64,000 nucleotides of DNA from Pigmentiphaga litoralis (lineage in GTDB: Bacteria > Pseudomonadota > Gammaproteobacteria > Burkholderiales > Burkholderiaceae_B). The translations under genes were made by a program, and so were the position numbers. This document shows, piece by piece, positions 35,680 through 46,373 of the stretch. The stretch's first letter is position 1. Each line of letters starts with the position of its first letter. The stretch lies in the NCBI RefSeq assembly GCF_014651835.1, contig NZ_BMXQ01000004.1:24597-88596 (forward strand). The letters run 5' to 3'. The notes under the pieces were generated by a model that did not search any database, was not told where the DNA came from, and saw only the letters and a list, made by a program, of their open reading frames with translations.

Positions 35680-36696
35680 ATGCCTTATCCCTTCACGACG
35701 GGCCAGACCGGCCGTCTGCCCCGATTCACGACCCTGGTCGCCGCCGTGGCCGGCGTCGCGGCCTTTGCCGCGGCCCTGCCGTCCTACGCGCAAAGCGACT
35801 ATCCCAGCAAGCCAATCCGGCTGATCGTGCCGTATGCGGCCGGCGGCTTTGCCGACACCCGCGCGCGCCTGATCAGCGAGCAACTGGGCAAGGCGCTGGG
35901 CCAGACGGTGGTGGTCGAGAACAAGGCCGGCGCCGGTGGCGTGATCGGCACCGACGCCATCGCCAAGGCCGCGCCCGACGGCTACGTGATCGGCATGGGC
36001 AATCTGGCTCCGCTGTCGGTCAACCCCACGTTGATGAAGAATCTGCCCTATCAGCCGCTCAAAGACCTGGCGCCCGTGGTGCTGATCGAAACCGGTCCGC
36101 TGATCCTGAGCGTGGGCAATTCCGTTCCGGCCAGGTCGGTGCAGGAACTGATCGCCATGGCAAAAAAGCAGCCGGGCAAACTGGCGTTCGGTTCGTCGGG
36201 TGTGGGCGGTGCTCACCACCTGTCGGGCGAAATGTTCAAGATGCAGGCCAGGATCGACATCGTCCACGTGCCCTACAAGGGCGGCAACCTGGCCGCGACC
36301 GATCTGCTGGCGGGCCATATCCCCATGATGTTCGAGATGGGCTATGCGGCATTGCCGTCAATCAAGGCAAACAAGATCCGGCCGCTGGCCGTCACGTCGA
36401 CCAAGCGCCTGGCCGTGCTGCCCGACGTACCCACCCTGGCCGAATCGGGACTGACCGGGTTCGAGTCCTATAACTGGCAGGGCATCGTGGCGCCGGCCGG
36501 CACCCCGCCGGCGATCCTTAAGCGGCTGAATGTCGAAATCAACAAGCTGCTCGACGCCGGTCCGCTCAAGACGGCCATCGTTGATTCGGGCAGCCAGGTC
36601 GGTGGCGGCACCCCACAGACCTTCGGCGCCTTCATCGCGAGCGAATCGGCCAAGTGGTCGGCGCTCGTCAAAGAAGCCGACATCCGGATGGAGTGA
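35680..36696 (+). CDS. Bug-family (TctC-like) periplasmic substrate-binding protein
   Basis: The protein has 338 residues. A signal peptide ends near SYAQS (about residue 32), followed by the Bug hallmark SDYPSKPIRLIVPYAAGGFADTRAR and the VVENKAGAGGVIGTD and FGSSGVGGAHHLSGEMF segments. Bug proteins are greatly expanded in Bordetella and relatives and bind carboxylates or amino acids for tripartite transporters. No tctA/tctB membrane partner is nearby, which is common for orphan Bug genes. The ATG at 35680 has GGAG five bases upstream and matches the signal peptide. Confidence 0.93.
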   Translation: MPYPFTTGQTGRLPRFTTLVAAVAGVAAFAAALPSYAQSDYPSKPIRLIVPYAAGGFADTRARLISEQLGKALGQTVVVENKAGAGGVIGTDAIAKAAPDGYVIGMGNLAPLSVNPTLMKNLPYQPLKDLAPVVLIETGPLILSVGNSVPARSVQELIAMAKKQPGKLAFGSSGVGGAHHLSGEMFKMQARIDIVHVPYKGGNLAATDLLAGHIPMMFEMGYAALPSIKANKIRPLAVTSTKRLAVLPDVPTLAESGLTGFESYNWQGIVAPAGTPPAILKRLNVEINKLLDAGPLKTAIVDSGSQVGGGTPQTFGAFIASESAKWSALVKEADIRME

Positions 36697-36752
36697 GCGG
36701 GCCGGGTGCGGTCGCCGCAGCATGGCGATCGCACCTCTTCCGACACCGCGAC

Positions 36753-37322
36753 ATGGAAGCCTGGATCCAATCCTCCGTCACCTGGCTGCTGACCACGCTG
36801 GCGTTGCCCGAGGTCGGGCTGTCGGCGATTTTTGTCGTCAGCCTGATCTCGGCGACGCTGTTGCCGCTGGGTTCCGAGCCGGCGGTGTTCGGATATGTGA
36901 AAATATCGCCTGACATGTTCTGGTACGCGGTCGGCACCGCCACCCTGGGTAACACGGTGGGGGGCATGATCAGCTACTGGATGGGCCGCGCCGCCAAGAA
37001 CGGCGTGGACCGCCTGCGGCACCGCCACGAAGCGCATCGCCTGGCCGAAGGGCACCATGGACCGCCGCGGCCGATCAATCACCATCACGGCGATCACGGG
37101 CAGCACGGCCGCTGGCATGCGCACGCACGGCGCTGGCTGGACCGCTGGGGTCCCAAGACGCTGTTGCTGTCCTGGGTGCCGCTGGTGGGCGATCCGCTGT
37201 GCGCGGTGGCGGGCTGGCTCAAGCTCGATTTCTGGCCTAGCGTGCTGTACATGGCGATCGGCAAGCTGGCCCGCTACATCACCATGACCGCAGCGTTGCT
37301 GTGGATGTTTTCGCCGAACTGA
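36753..37322 (+). CDS. YqaA/SNARE-associated (DedA-like) inner-membrane protein with histidine-rich loop
   Basis: The 189-residue protein has hydrophobic segments near residues 20-50, 60-75, 135-155 and 165-185, and the LISATLLPLGSEPAVFGY and GNTVGGMISYWMGR motifs of the YqaA branch of the DedA superfamily. The loop after the third segment is unusual: about 13 histidines within some 40 residues (for example RPINHHHGDHGQHGRWHAH), more than in normal YqaA proteins of about 140-150 residues. This suggests metal or proton sensing. The ATG at 36753 is chosen for length. Function in lipid or ion homeostasis is inferred. Confidence 0.85.
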   Translation: MEAWIQSSVTWLLTTLALPEVGLSAIFVVSLISATLLPLGSEPAVFGYVKISPDMFWYAVGTATLGNTVGGMISYWMGRAAKNGVDRLRHRHEAHRLAEGHHGPPRPINHHHGDHGQHGRWHAHARRWLDRWGPKTLLLSWVPLVGDPLCAVAGWLKLDFWPSVLYMAIGKLARYITMTAALLWMFSPN

Positions 37323-37387
37323 CCGCCCGGGGGTGACCTCCGGGCGACAATCCGCTCCGGCCTCCCTTTTTGTATGCGATCCGTTCC

Positions 37388-37744
37388 ATGACCTCGACCA
37401 CGCTCTACGGCCTGCCCAACTGCGATTCCTGCCGGAAGGCGCGCCAGTGGCTGACCGCCCAGGGCATCGCGCATGACTTTGTCGATTACCGCCAGGCGCC
37501 GCTGCCGGCCACCACCCTGCAGGACTGGTCGGCCCAGGTCGGCGGGTGGAAAACGCTGGTCAACCGGTCGTCCACCACTTGGCGCAACCTGCCGGATCCG
37601 GTCAAGAATCCCCAGAGCGATGACGAATGGCTGGCCCTGATCGCGGCGCAGCCGACCCTTGTCAAGCGGCCGGTGTTGCTGACGCCCGACGGCGTCGTCA
37701 GTGTCGGATTCTCCGAAAAAAGCTATAACGCACGGTTCGGCTGA
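37388..37744 (+). CDS. ArsC/Spx-family reductase (YffB-like)
   Basis: The 118-residue thioredoxin-fold protein has LYGLPNCDSCRKARQWL carrying a CxxC pair, KTLVNRSSTTWRNLP, and the ArsC-like KRPVLLTPDG with the trans-proline segment. This is the YffB subgroup, with glutathione-dependent thiol-reductase features and no shown arsenate role. There are no ars genes nearby. It is 66 bases after the YqaA-like gene. The ATG at 37388 fits family length better than one at 37370. Confidence 0.88.
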   Translation: MTSTTLYGLPNCDSCRKARQWLTAQGIAHDFVDYRQAPLPATTLQDWSAQVGGWKTLVNRSSTTWRNLPDPVKNPQSDDEWLALIAAQPTLVKRPVLLTPDGVVSVGFSEKSYNARFG

Positions 37745-37891
37745 CGTTTTCCTGCCTGCGTCGCCCAGTGTTTTCTGCCCGGCCACTGCCCCGCGGATGA
37801 CTCGCTTTTGCCCGTCCTGTCGGGCTCGCCCCACCTTGCACACCGGGCCGTCGGCTAGAATGACGGCCCAAGGGAAGAAGTTTTACCCATC

Positions 37892-40800
37892 ATGAACGCC
37901 CCGCTGCCTCTCGACCTCGTCGTCCCGCCCGCCACTAGCCGGCTGCGCGAAATCCCCTACAACTACACGTCGTTTTCCGATCGCGAGATCGTTCAGCGCC
38001 TGCTCGGGCCGCAAGCCTGGGACATGCTGAACGACCTGCGGGGAGAACGGCGCACGGGCCGATCGGCCCGCATGCTGTACGAAGTGCTGGGCGACATCTG
38101 GGTGGTGCGGCGCAATCCGTATCTGCAGGATGACCTGCTCGACAATCCCAAGCGCCGCCGCGCGCTGGTCGAGGCCCTGGAACACCGCCTGCGTGAAGTC
38201 CAGCGCCGCCGGGAACCCGCCGACAGCGAACGCGACGGCAAGGTCGGCCGCCTGCTCGACATGGCGCGCGCCGCTGTCCAGGCCTTCGAACTGGAATTTT
38301 CCGATACGGCCGAACTGCGCCGCCGGGCGCTCAAGACGCTGGGCCGCATCACCCTGCGCGACAACATCAAGTTCGACGGCTTGTCGCGCGTCTCGCACGT
38401 GACCGACGCCACCGACTGGCGCGTCGAATTCCCGTTCGTGGTACTGACCCCGGATACCGAACTCGAGATCGCCGCCATGGTGCGCGCCTGTATCGAGCTC
38501 GGGCTGACCATCATCCCGCGTGGGGGTGGCACGGGCTACACGGGCGGCGCGGTGCCGCTGACCTGGAAGTCCGCCGTCATCAATACGGAAAAGCTGGAAA
38601 CCCTGGGCGAGGTCGAAATCGGCCCCTTGCCCGGCGTCGACAAGCCGGTCGCCACGATCTTCTCGGGCGCGGGCGTGGTCACCAAACGCGTGTCCGACGC
38701 GGCCGACAAGGCAGGCTTCGTGTTCGCGGTCGACCCCACCTCGGCCGAGGCGTCCTGTGTGGGCGGCAACGTCGCCATGAACGCCGGCGGCAAGAAGGCG
38801 GTGTTGTGGGGCACGGCGCTCGACAACCTGGCCTGGTGGCGCATGGTGGACCCGCAGGGCAACTGGCTGGAAGTCACTCGCCTGGACCATAACCTGGGCA
38901 AGATCCACGACGTGGCCGTGGCCCGCTTTGAATGCAAATGGTCCGATGGGGCGCACGCCCCCGGCGAGCGTCCGCTGCGCAGCGAAATGCTGGACATCCA
39001 CGGCCGCGTGTTCCGCAAGGAAGGCCTGGGCAAGGACGTGACCGATAAATTCCTGTCGGGCCTGCCGGGCATCCAGAAGGAAGGCACCGACGGCCTGATC
39101 ACCTCGGCGCGCTGGGTGCTGCATCGCATGCCCAAGCACGTGCGCACGGTCTGTATGGAATTCTTCGGGCAGGCGCGCGACGCCATCCCGTCGATCGTCG
39201 AGATCAAGACCTACCTGGACGGCGAAGGCATGGCGCGCGGCGCGATCCTGGCCGGCCTGGAACACCTGGACGAACGCTATCTGCGCGCCGTCGGGTACGC
39301 CACCAAGAGCAAGCGCGGCACCTTGCCCAAGATGGTGCTGATTGGCGACATCGTCGGTGACGACGACAACGCCGTGGCCGTGGCCGCGTCCGAAGTCGTG
39401 CGCCTGGCCAACACCCGGCATGGCGAAGGGTTCGTTGCCATCAGCCCCGAAGCCCGCAAGCAGTTCTGGGCGGATCGTTCACGCACCGCGGCCATCGCGC
39501 GCCATACCAACGCCTTCAAGCTGAATGAAGACGTGGTGATTCCGCTGCCGCGCATGGGCGAGTACACCGACGAGATCGAACGCATCAACATCGAGCTGTC
39601 GACCCGCAACAAGCTCAAGCTGATCGACCAACTGGTGCCGTTCTTCGACGGCGAGCTGCCGCTGGGCAAGAGCGAAGATGGCGAGGGTGACAAGCTGTCG
39701 CCGGAAGAATTGCTGGGCGACCGGCCTGTGCAGGCGCTGGAACTGCTGAGCGCCGTGCGCGAGCGCTGGAACTGGGTGCTGCGCCACATGGATCTGCCGC
39801 TGGCCGATACGCTGGGCGAATTCGCCCGCATCGGCCTGGGCACCATGCTGCCCGCCCTGCAGGAACGCCTGCAGCGCCAGCCCGAAGCGCGCGTGTTCGA
39901 CGTGGTGCAGGATCGCACGGTGCGCATTTCCTGGCGCGCCGAACTGCGCGCGCCGCTGCAGCGCATCTTCCTGGGCGCGGCCTATCTGCCGATCCTCGAG
40001 AAGGCGCAGGAAATCCACGACAAGGTGCTCAAGGGCCGCGTGTTCGTCGCGCTGCACATGCACGCCGGCGACGGCAACGTGCACACCAACTTGCCGGTCA
40101 ATTCCGACAACTACGAAATGCTGCAGGAAGCCAACGAGGCGGTCGTGCGCATCATGGACGTGGCACGGTCGCTGGACGGCGTGATCTCGGGCGAGCATGG
40201 CATCGGCATCACCAAGTACGAATTCCTGTCGGAAGCGGAGCTCGCGCCGTTCCAGGACTACAAGCGCCGCGTCGACCCCGACAACCACTTCAACGCCGGC
40301 AAGCTGATGCCGGGCGGCGACCTGCGCCACGCTTACACGCCCAGCTTCAACCTGATGGGCCATGAATCGCTCATCATGCAGCAGAGCCACATTGGCGAGA
40401 TTTCGCACGCTATCAAGGACTGCCTGCGCTGCGGCAAGTGCAAGCCGGTGTGCGCAACCCACGTGCCGCGCGCCAACCTGCTCTATTCGCCGCGGAACAA
40501 GATCCTGGCGACCTCGTTGCTGGTCGAAGCCTTCCTGTACGAAGAGCAGACGCGCCGCGGCATCAGCATCAAGCATTGGGAAGAGTTCGAAGACGTGGCC
40601 GACCATTGCACGGTCTGCCACAAGTGCGAAAAGCCCTGTCCGGTCGATATCGACTTTGGCGACGTCTCCATGAAGATGCGCAGCCTGTTGCGCCGCATGG
40701 GCAAGAAGTCGTTCAACCCGGGCACGACCGCGGCCATGTTCTTCCTGAACGCCAAGGATCCGCGCACCATCAACGCCACCCGCACGGCCATGGTGGGCAT

Positions 40801-41821
40801 CGGCTACAAGGCCCAGCGCCTGGCCAATGACCTGCTCGGCAAGTTCGCGCGCAAGCAGACGAAGCTGCCGCCGGCTACCGTGGGCAAGGCGCCCATGCGC
40901 GAGCAGGTCGTGCACTTCATCAACAAGAAGATGCCGGGCGGCCTGCCCAAACAGAGCGCCCGCAAGCTGCTGGATATCGAAGACGCCAAGTACGTCCCGA
41001 TCATCCGCAACCCGCAGGCCACCAGCGCCGATACCGAAGCCGTGTTCTATTTCCCGGGTTGCGGGTCCGAACGCCTGTTCTCGCAGGTGGGCCTGGCCAC
41101 GCAGGCCATGCTCTGGCATGTGGGCGTGCAGACCGTGCTGCCCCCGGGTTACCTGTGCTGCGGCTATCCGCAACGCGGCAACGGCATGGAAGACAAGGCC
41201 GAAAAGATCATCACCGACAACCGCGTGCTGTTCCACCGGATGGCCAACACGCTGAACTACCTGGACATCAAGACGGTGGTGGTGAGCTGCGGCACCTGTT
41301 ACGACCAGTTGGCCGGTTATGAATTCGAGAAGATCTTTCCGGGATGCCGTCTGATCGACATCCACGAATACCTGCTCGAAAAGAACGTCAAGCTGGAAGG
41401 CGTGACAGGCACGCGTTACATGTATCACGACCCTTGCCACACGCCCATGAAGCTGCAGGAGCCCATGAAGACGGTCAGGGCGCTGGTCGGGCCGGATGTC
41501 GAAAAGAGCGATCGGTGCTGTGGCGAGTCGGGCACGCTGGCCGTGAGCCGGCCGGACATTTCCACGCAGGTGCGTTTCCGCAAGGAAGAGGAACTGCGCA
41601 AGGGCGCCGACAAGCTGCGGGCCGACGGTTTCGATGGCGACGTGAAGGTGCTCACGTCCTGCCCGTCGTGCATGCAGGGGCTCAAGCGCTACAACGAAGA
41701 CGCCAACCTCGACGCCGACTACATCGTGGTCGAAATTGCCCGCCACCTTCTGGGCAAGGACTGGATGGAAAATTACGTCAAGGTCGCCAACGACGGGGGC
41801 ATCGAGCGCGTGCTGGTGTAA
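37892..41821 (+). CDS. FAD/Fe-S D-2-hydroxyacid dehydrogenase, YdiJ-like (DUF3683 fusion)
   Basis: The protein has 1309 residues. It starts with a DUF3683 region (about 1-130), then an FAD_binding_4 domain ([17 protein letters not shown] near 208-225), an FAD-oxidase C domain ([14 protein letters not shown] near 725-738), two 4Fe-4S ferredoxin clusters ([11 protein letters not shown] near 845 and [11 protein letters not shown] near 905), and two CCG/HdrD domains ([10 protein letters not shown] near 1088 and DRCCGESG near 1208). Such fused proteins oxidise D-lactate or D-2-hydroxyglutarate and pass electrons to quinone or cytochrome at the inner membrane. It stands alone, and its substrate is not fixed by motifs. 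Confidence 0.92.
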   Translation: MNAPLPLDLVVPPATSRLREIPYNYTSFSDREIVQRLLGPQAWDMLNDLRGERRTGRSARMLYEVLGDIWVVRRNPYLQDDLLDNPKRRRALVEALEHRLREVQRRREPADSERDGKVGRLLDMARAAVQAFELEFSDTAELRRRALKTLGRITLRDNIKFDGLSRVSHVTDATDWRVEFPFVVLTPDTELEIAAMVRACIELGLTIIPRGGGTGYTGGAVPLTWKSAVINTEKLETLGEVEIGPLPGVDKPVATIFSGAGVVTKRVSDAADKAGFVFAVDPTSAEASCVGGNVAMNAGGKKAVLWGTALDNLAWWRMVDPQGNWLEVTRLDHNLGKIHDVAVARFECKWSDGAHAPGERPLRSEMLDIHGRVFRKEGLGKDVTDKFLSGLPGIQKEGTDGLITSARWVLHRMPKHVRTVCMEFFGQARDAIPSIVEIKTYLDGEGMARGAILAGLEHLDERYLRAVGYATKSKRGTLPKMVLIGDIVGDDDNAVAVAASEVVRLANTRHGEGFVAISPEARKQFWADRSRTAAIARHTNAFKLNEDVVIPLPRMGEYTDEIERINIELSTRNKLKLIDQLVPFFDGELPLGKSEDGEGDKLSPEELLGDRPVQALELLSAVRERWNWVLRHMDLPLADTLGEFARIGLGTMLPALQERLQRQPEARVFDVVQDRTVRISWRAELRAPLQRIFLGAAYLPILEKAQEIHDKVLKGRVFVALHMHAGDGNVHTNLPVNSDNYEMLQEANEAVVRIMDVARSLDGVISGEHGIGITKYEFLSEAELAPFQDYKRRVDPDNHFNAGKLMPGGDLRHAYTPSFNLMGHESLIMQQSHIGEISHAIKDCLRCGKCKPVCATHVPRANLLYSPRNKILATSLLVEAFLYEEQTRRGISIKHWEEFEDVADHCTVCHKCEKPCPVDIDFGDVSMKMRSLLRRMGKKSFNPGTTAAMFFLNAKDPRTINATRTAMVGIGYKAQRLANDLLGKFARKQTKLPPATVGKAPMREQVVHFINKKMPGGLPKQSARKLLDIEDAKYVPIIRNPQATSADTEAVFYFPGCGSERLFSQVGLATQAMLWHVGVQTVLPPGYLCCGYPQRGNGMEDKAEKIITDNRVLFHRMANTLNYLDIKTVVVSCGTCYDQLAGYEFEKIFPGCRLIDIHEYLLEKNVKLEGVTGTRYMYHDPCHTPMKLQEPMKTVRALVGPDVEKSDRCCGESGTLAVSRPDISTQVRFRKEEELRKGADKLRADGFDGDVKVLTSCPSCMQGLKRYNEDANLDADYIVVEIARHLLGKDWMENYVKVANDGGIERVLV

Positions 41822-41911
41822 AGGGGACCTGTGAAATAGGGCTCAAGTAAGCGGGGATGCGTTCGTTAAGAAGGCATAACCCGACCTTGCACCCTTGCTC
41901 CCCACATTCCC

Positions 41912-42679
41912 ATGACAGACACGACTGCGTTGCCGCTGGTCCCTGAACGACTGACGAGCGAGGGCCTCGAGGACTACCGGATCTCGCAGCCGCTGGAAAT
42001 CCAGACCCTGCTCAACCAGATGGCCGACCAGAACGTGCTGGTGGCGCTGACCACGCCGGGGGGTGCCAGCTACACCACCACGATCTGGGACGTGGACCGT
42101 GCAAAGCGGGTCGTGCGCCTGGGCGCGGACCTGATTGACCCGCAACTGGAACGCATCCTGGCGTCCGACGAAGTGTTTGCCGTCGGCTACCTGGAACAGG
42201 TCAAGATCCAGTTCGAGGTCGAGGGCCTGATGCGCGTGAAGGGCGAAGGCAGCAGCCAGGTGCTGACCTGCAGCTTCCCGGCGCAGCTGTACCGGTTCCA
42301 GCGCCGTTCCAATTTCCGCGTCCGTCCGCTGCACACGCCGCCCCCGGTGGCGCGCTTTCGTGTCGGCCCGGCCGCCGATCCGATCGAGCTGCGGGTGATG
42401 GATGTCAGCGTCACGGGTGTCGCGTTGCTGATGCCCGAAGGCGCCGCCAAGCTGGGCGCCGGTTCGGAAGTGGTCGCTGTCGACATCGAACTCGATGCGG
42501 ACACCTATTTCACGACCAACCTCAAGGTCATGCACGTCAGCCCGCTCAAGAACGAGCAGCCGGGCGGACGGCTCGGATGTGAAATGGAAGGGCTGGACGG
42601 AACGGCCCTGCGGTCGCTCCAGCGATTCATCGACCAGACGCAAAAGCGCCGCCGCACCATGGCCTGGACCGACGTCTGA
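41912..42679 (+). CDS. YcgR-like PilZ-domain flagellar brake protein
   Basis: The protein has 255 residues. The N-terminal YcgR-type domain (LEIQTLLNQMADQNVLVAL) is followed by a PilZ domain with the c-di-GMP signature: RRSNFRVRP (RxxxR) near residue 131 and DVSVTG (DxSxxG) near 166. On binding c-di-GMP such proteins slow the flagellar motor. It follows the YdiJ-like gene after 90 bases and ends where the RraA-like gene ends (convergent). Confidence 0.9.
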   Translation: MTDTTALPLVPERLTSEGLEDYRISQPLEIQTLLNQMADQNVLVALTTPGGASYTTTIWDVDRAKRVVRLGADLIDPQLERILASDEVFAVGYLEQVKIQFEVEGLMRVKGEGSSQVLTCSFPAQLYRFQRRSNFRVRPLHTPPPVARFRVGPAADPIELRVMDVSVTGVALLMPEGAAKLGAGSEVVAVDIELDADTYFTTNLKVMHVSPLKNEQPGGRLGCEMEGLDGTALRSLQRFIDQTQKRRRTMAWTDV

Positions 42680-43405
42680 TCAGGCGTTGCCCGGCAGGTC
42701 GGGCACCGCGGCGCCCGCATCGATCGCCGCGCACTTGATCGTTTCGAACCCGTGCTTCTTGGTGCACAGGCGCAGGACTTCTTCGGCGCGGTCGCGCGGA
42801 ATGAAGCACACCCCCGTATCGTCCGCGACCACGATGTCGCCGGGCGACACGCGGATGCCGCCTATCTCCACGTCCCCGTTGATTTCCACCGTTTCCAGGC
42901 GCGACTTGCCCGTCACCGGGGTGATCTCGCTTGCCCATAGCGGATAGTCCACGCTGCGGGAATGCGCCACGTCGCGGATCCCGCCCGACACGATGGCCCC
43001 GGCTTCGCCCTGGCGCTTGCCGGTCTGTGCCGAAATCCCGCCCATGTTCGATACGCCGCTGACCCCCTGGATCACAACGACGTCGCCCGGCAGCGCCAGG
43101 TTGTGCGCCTCGAATTCGGCCATCTTGTTGACGTTGGCTTTCGACGTTTCGTAAGGGTGTTCGCGCTGGATGATATTGCGCACGGTCAGCGCCGGGCCGA
43201 CCAGGCAGGCGCCCTGAATAGTGGGTTTCAGGAACGACGCGCCGATCACGCCGGTCAGACCCAGGCTGTCCATCACGTCCGACACAATGCCGCTCGCGTC
43301 TCCCAAGGCCTTGAACCCTTCGATCAGCCCATCGGGCGGGCGGGGCGTTTCCATCAGGCGGATCCGTTCGCGGGCGATCTTGCCCGTCAATTTCTTTTCG
43401 GTCAT
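42680..43405 (-). CDS. RraA-family protein, 4-hydroxy-4-methyl-2-oxoglutarate aldolase-like
   Basis: The 241-residue protein carries the RraA/HMG aldolase features SDVMDSLGLTGVIG, the GGIRD motif (SGGIRDVAHSRSVDYPLWA) whose Arg and Asp act in metal-dependent C-C cleavage, and the C-terminal SPGDIVVADDTGVCFIP. This set fits the aldolase/oxaloacetate decarboxylase branch rather than the RNase E inhibitor. The ATG at 43405 has GGAG upstream; the frame could start nine residues earlier at 43432. It is not next to a protocatechuate pathway, so its substrate is undefined. Confidence 0.88.
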   Translation of the reverse strand: MTEKKLTGKIARERIRLMETPRPPDGLIEGFKALGDASGIVSDVMDSLGLTGVIGASFLKPTIQGACLVGPALTVRNIIQREHPYETSKANVNKMAEFEAHNLALPGDVVVIQGVSGVSNMGGISAQTGKRQGEAGAIVSGGIRDVAHSRSVDYPLWASEITPVTGKSRLETVEINGDVEIGGIRVSPGDIVVADDTGVCFIPRDRAEEVLRLCTKKHGFETIKCAAIDAGAAVPDLPGNA

Positions 43406-43618
43406 GGGGTCTCCAGGAGTATCGTCGGCCATGCGCGCGGAACGGCAGGCTCGGCGCCAGCACAGGTAGGTGGGTACGGACGTGCTAAATTTTCAGCCGC
43501 CGCGCGGGGCGTGGCAAGCGATGTTCACCGCAGCGGCCGGGCGTTCCGCGCGGCGGAATCACGCCGCTTCCCGCCTGCGGTTTTCCTTGATCGATCCATT
43601 CAGGACGGCCCTTCCTTC

Positions 43619-44116
43619 ATGTCCGCTTCCCCCTCGACGCCCGGCTGTCCCCTGTGCCATCCCGCGACCCACCCCGTCATCTGGTCCGACGACCGGATTT
43701 ATGTCATCCGCGTCGATGAACCCGACTACCCGGGCTTCACCCGCGTCATCTGGCGTGATCACGTTGCCGAGATGACCGACCTGTCGCCTGCCGACCGCGC
43801 TCACGTCATGGCGATTGTGTGGGTCGTGGAACGGACGCAGCGCGACGTGCTCGTGCCTGACAAAGTCAACCTGGCCTCGTTCGGCAACATGGTGCCCCAC
43901 GTGCACTGGCACGTGATCCCCCGGTGGCGCGACGATCGGCACTTTCCTGACCCGTTCTGGGCACCACCCCGTATTGCTGCCGGAACCGAATCTGCCGGGT
44001 ACGTCGCCCATCGTGAGCTTACTGTGAGTCTTTTGCCGCGATATGTCACCGAACTGGTGCAACGGCTAGCTGCCTTGGGCCAAATACAGGATTCTGTTCC
44101 TAGGGTATTCCCTTAG
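43619..44116 (+). CDS. HIT-family protein (histidine triad nucleotide-binding/hydrolase)
   Basis: The 165-residue protein has the histidine triad HVHWHVIPRW (HxHxH) at about residues 98-107 and the ASFGNMVPHVHW segment. A CPLCHP cysteine pair near the N-terminus may hold metal. HIT proteins hydrolyse AMP conjugates or dinucleoside polyphosphates. The ATG at 43619 gives a proper family length; the 200-residue longer frame is opposite the RraA-like gene. A gap of 80 bases with a weak hairpin separates it from the CitMHS transporter. Confidence 0.9.
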   Translation: MSASPSTPGCPLCHPATHPVIWSDDRIYVIRVDEPDYPGFTRVIWRDHVAEMTDLSPADRAHVMAIVWVVERTQRDVLVPDKVNLASFGNMVPHVHWHVIPRWRDDRHFPDPFWAPPRIAAGTESAGYVAHRELTVSLLPRYVTELVQRLAALGQIQDSVPRVFP

Positions 44117-44196
44117 GTAGTGCCTCTAGGGAAGGGTGTTGCTCTGCAACATCCTACAATCGCGACACTTTTGACAGCTGGTGCAACGGTTCACTT

Positions 44197-45600
44197 ATGT
44201 TGACATTCCTCGGTTTCGCGATGGTGGTGACGTTCATGACGCTCATCATGACCAAGCGCCTGTCGCCTCTGGTCGCGCTCATCATCGTCCCCATTGCGTT
44301 TGCGCTGCTCGGCGGTTTCTATGCCGACGTGGGCGGCTTCATGCTCGATGGCATCCGCAAGATCGCGCCCACTGGCGTGCTGCTGATGTTCGCCATTCTG
44401 TATTTCGGCCTGATGCTGGATGCGGGCCTGTTCGATCCGCTGATCAACGGCATGTTGAAACTGGTGCGCGGCGACCCGCTCAAGGTCGTGATCGGCACCG
44501 CGATCCTGGCGCTGGGCGTCTCGCTCGACGGCGACGGATCCACGACCTACATGATCACCGTATCGGCCATGCTGCCGCTGTACCGCAAGCTGGGACTGCG
44601 GCCGCTGGTCATGGCCTGCGTCATCATGCTGTCCAGCGGCGTGATGAACATCCTGCCTTGGGGCGGCCCGACGTCGCGTGCCGCGGCCGTGCTGCACCTG
44701 GACGTCGGTGACGTGTTCGTGCCGATGATTCCGGCAATGATCGTCGGCGCCATCGGCGTGATCCTGATCTCGATCTGGCTGGGCCTGAGCGAGCGTGCGC
44801 GCATCGGCCGCATCGACTACGTGGGCGACAAGGCCGGCACGGGTGCGATGGCCATGGCAGGCGCAGGCGCCTTGGCCGGTGGGTCCGGCGCCACGGTGGC
44901 CCGTCCGCCGGTGGATGACGACGCCAGCCGCACCACCGAAGAAGACGCCCTGCAGTCGGAAACGGAAGCGGCCAAGCGTCCCAGGCTGATCTGGATCAAC
45001 GCCGCACTGACCTTGGGCCTGATGATCGCGCTGATCTACGGCGTGCTGCCGCTGCCGGTGCTGTTCATGATCGGTTTTGCCATTGCGCTGCTGATCAACT
45101 ATCCGGGCATGAAGGCCCAGCGCGATCGTATCGCGTCGCACGCCGACAGCGTCCTGGCCGTGGTCGCCGTGATTTTCGCCGCCGGCATCTTTACGGGCAT
45201 CCTGGCCGGCACCGGCATGATCGAAGCCATGGCAAAAAGCGCGCTGGCGCTGCTGCCGCCAGCGCTCGGCCCGTATCTGGCGCCGATCACCGCGGTGCTC
45301 AGCCTGCCGTTCACGTTCTTCCTGTCGAACGACGCGTTCTACTACGGCGTGGTGCCGATCATCGCCCAAGTGGCCGGCAACTACGGCATTTCGCCGGTCG
45401 AGATCGCCCGGGCATCGCTGGTGGGCCAGCCCGTCCACCTGCTCAGCCCGCTGGTGCCATCGACCTACCTGCTGGTGGCCCTGGCCGGCGTCGAGTTCGG
45501 CGACCACCAGAAATTCACCATCAAGTGGGGCATCCTGATCTGCGCGCTGATGCTGGTGGCGGGGTTGGTGTTTGGCATCTTCCCGCTGATCGGGGGGTGA
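44197..45600 (+). CDS. CitMHS-family citrate-metal:H+ symporter-like transporter
   Basis: This 467-residue polytopic membrane protein has the CitMHS fold: MVVTFMTLIMTKRLSPLVAL at the start, SLDGDGSTTYMITVSAM, NILPWGGPTSRAA and SLPFTFFLSNDAFYYGVVPI. Relatives import citrate complexed to Mg, Ca or Zn. A cytosolic loop of about 55 residues rich in Ala, Gly and acidic residues (near 215-265) is long for the family. No cognate two-component regulator is next to it. Substrate is inferred. Confidence 0.9.
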   Translation: MLTFLGFAMVVTFMTLIMTKRLSPLVALIIVPIAFALLGGFYADVGGFMLDGIRKIAPTGVLLMFAILYFGLMLDAGLFDPLINGMLKLVRGDPLKVVIGTAILALGVSLDGDGSTTYMITVSAMLPLYRKLGLRPLVMACVIMLSSGVMNILPWGGPTSRAAAVLHLDVGDVFVPMIPAMIVGAIGVILISIWLGLSERARIGRIDYVGDKAGTGAMAMAGAGALAGGSGATVARPPVDDDASRTTEEDALQSETEAAKRPRLIWINAALTLGLMIALIYGVLPLPVLFMIGFAIALLINYPGMKAQRDRIASHADSVLAVVAVIFAAGIFTGILAGTGMIEAMAKSALALLPPALGPYLAPITAVLSLPFTFFLSNDAFYYGVVPIIAQVAGNYGISPVEIARASLVGQPVHLLSPLVPSTYLLVALAGVEFGDHQKFTIKWGILICALMLVAGLVFGIFPLIGG

Positions 45601-45617
45601 TTGGAAGCTGATCGGCG

Positions 45618-46373
45618 TCAGATGTTCTGGCCGCCTGACACCTCGATCCGCTGGGCATTGATCCAGCGGTTGTTGTCGGTCAGCAGGCTGGCGACCATGG
45701 CGCCGATATCGTCCGGCACGCCGACCCGGCCCAGCGCCGTCATGCCGGCAAACTGGGCGTTCAGGTCGGCGTTGTCCCGCACCGCTCCGCCGCCAAAATC
45801 GGTTTCGATCGCGCCGGGCGCCACGGTGTTGACCGCAATGCCGCGGCTGCCCAGCTCCTTCGCCAGGTACATGCTCAGGACTTCAACGGCGCCTTTGGCC
45901 GCCGCATAGGCGCCAAAGCCAGGAAAGGCGAAGCGGGTCAGGCCGGTCGACAGGTTCACGATACGACCCCCGTCGGCCAACAGGGGCAGCAGCGCCTGCG
46001 TCAGGAAAAACACTCCCTTTACGTGCACGTCGAACAGCCGGTCGAACTGCGCTTCGGTCGTGTCGGCGACCAAGGCCATGTCGCCATGGCCGGCATTGTT
46101 CACCAGGTGATCGAAGCGATCCCGCTGCCAGGTGTCGGCCAGCGCCGTGCGCACCTGCTGGGCAAAGCCGGCAAACGATGAAAACTTTCCGCTATCCAGC
46201 GGAAACGCCACGGCCTTGCGGCCCAGCGCTTCGATCTCGGCCACCACCGCTTGCGCATCGGCTGCGCGGCTTTGATAGGTAAAAATGACGTCGCCGCCCT
46301 GGCGGGCGATGTGCAGCGCCATGTTGCGGCCCAGGCCGCGGCTGCCGCCGGTAATGAGTGTGATGGGGGTCAT
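45618..46373 (-). CDS. SDR-family oxidoreductase, divergent from an AraC regulator
   Basis: The 251-residue classical SDR has TGGSRGLGRN for the cofactor site, NNAGHGD, the serine in VNLSTGLTRFAF and YAAAK for the Tyr/Lys pair, ending in ISVSGGQNI-like text (RIEVSGGQNI). The ATG at 46373 gives standard length. The divergent pairing with an AraC-type regulator (46517) across 143 bases suggests the regulator controls this gene. Substrate unknown. Confidence 0.9.
   Translation of the reverse strand: MTPITLITGGSRGLGRNMALHIARQGGDVIFTYQSRAADAQAVVAEIEALGRKAVAFPLDSGKFSSFAGFAQQVRTALADTWQRDRFDHLVNNAGHGDMALVADTTEAQFDRLFDVHVKGVFFLTQALLPLLADGGRIVNLSTGLTRFAFPGFGAYAAAKGAVEVLSMYLAKELGSRGIAVNTVAPGAIETDFGGGAVRDNADLNAQFAGMTALGRVGVPDDIGAMVASLLTDNNRWINAQRIEVSGGQNI

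Noticed and set aside
35680..36696. Tripartite tricarboxylate transporter operon around the Bug protein
   Set aside because: No tctA or tctB membrane genes are adjacent; it is an orphan binding protein.
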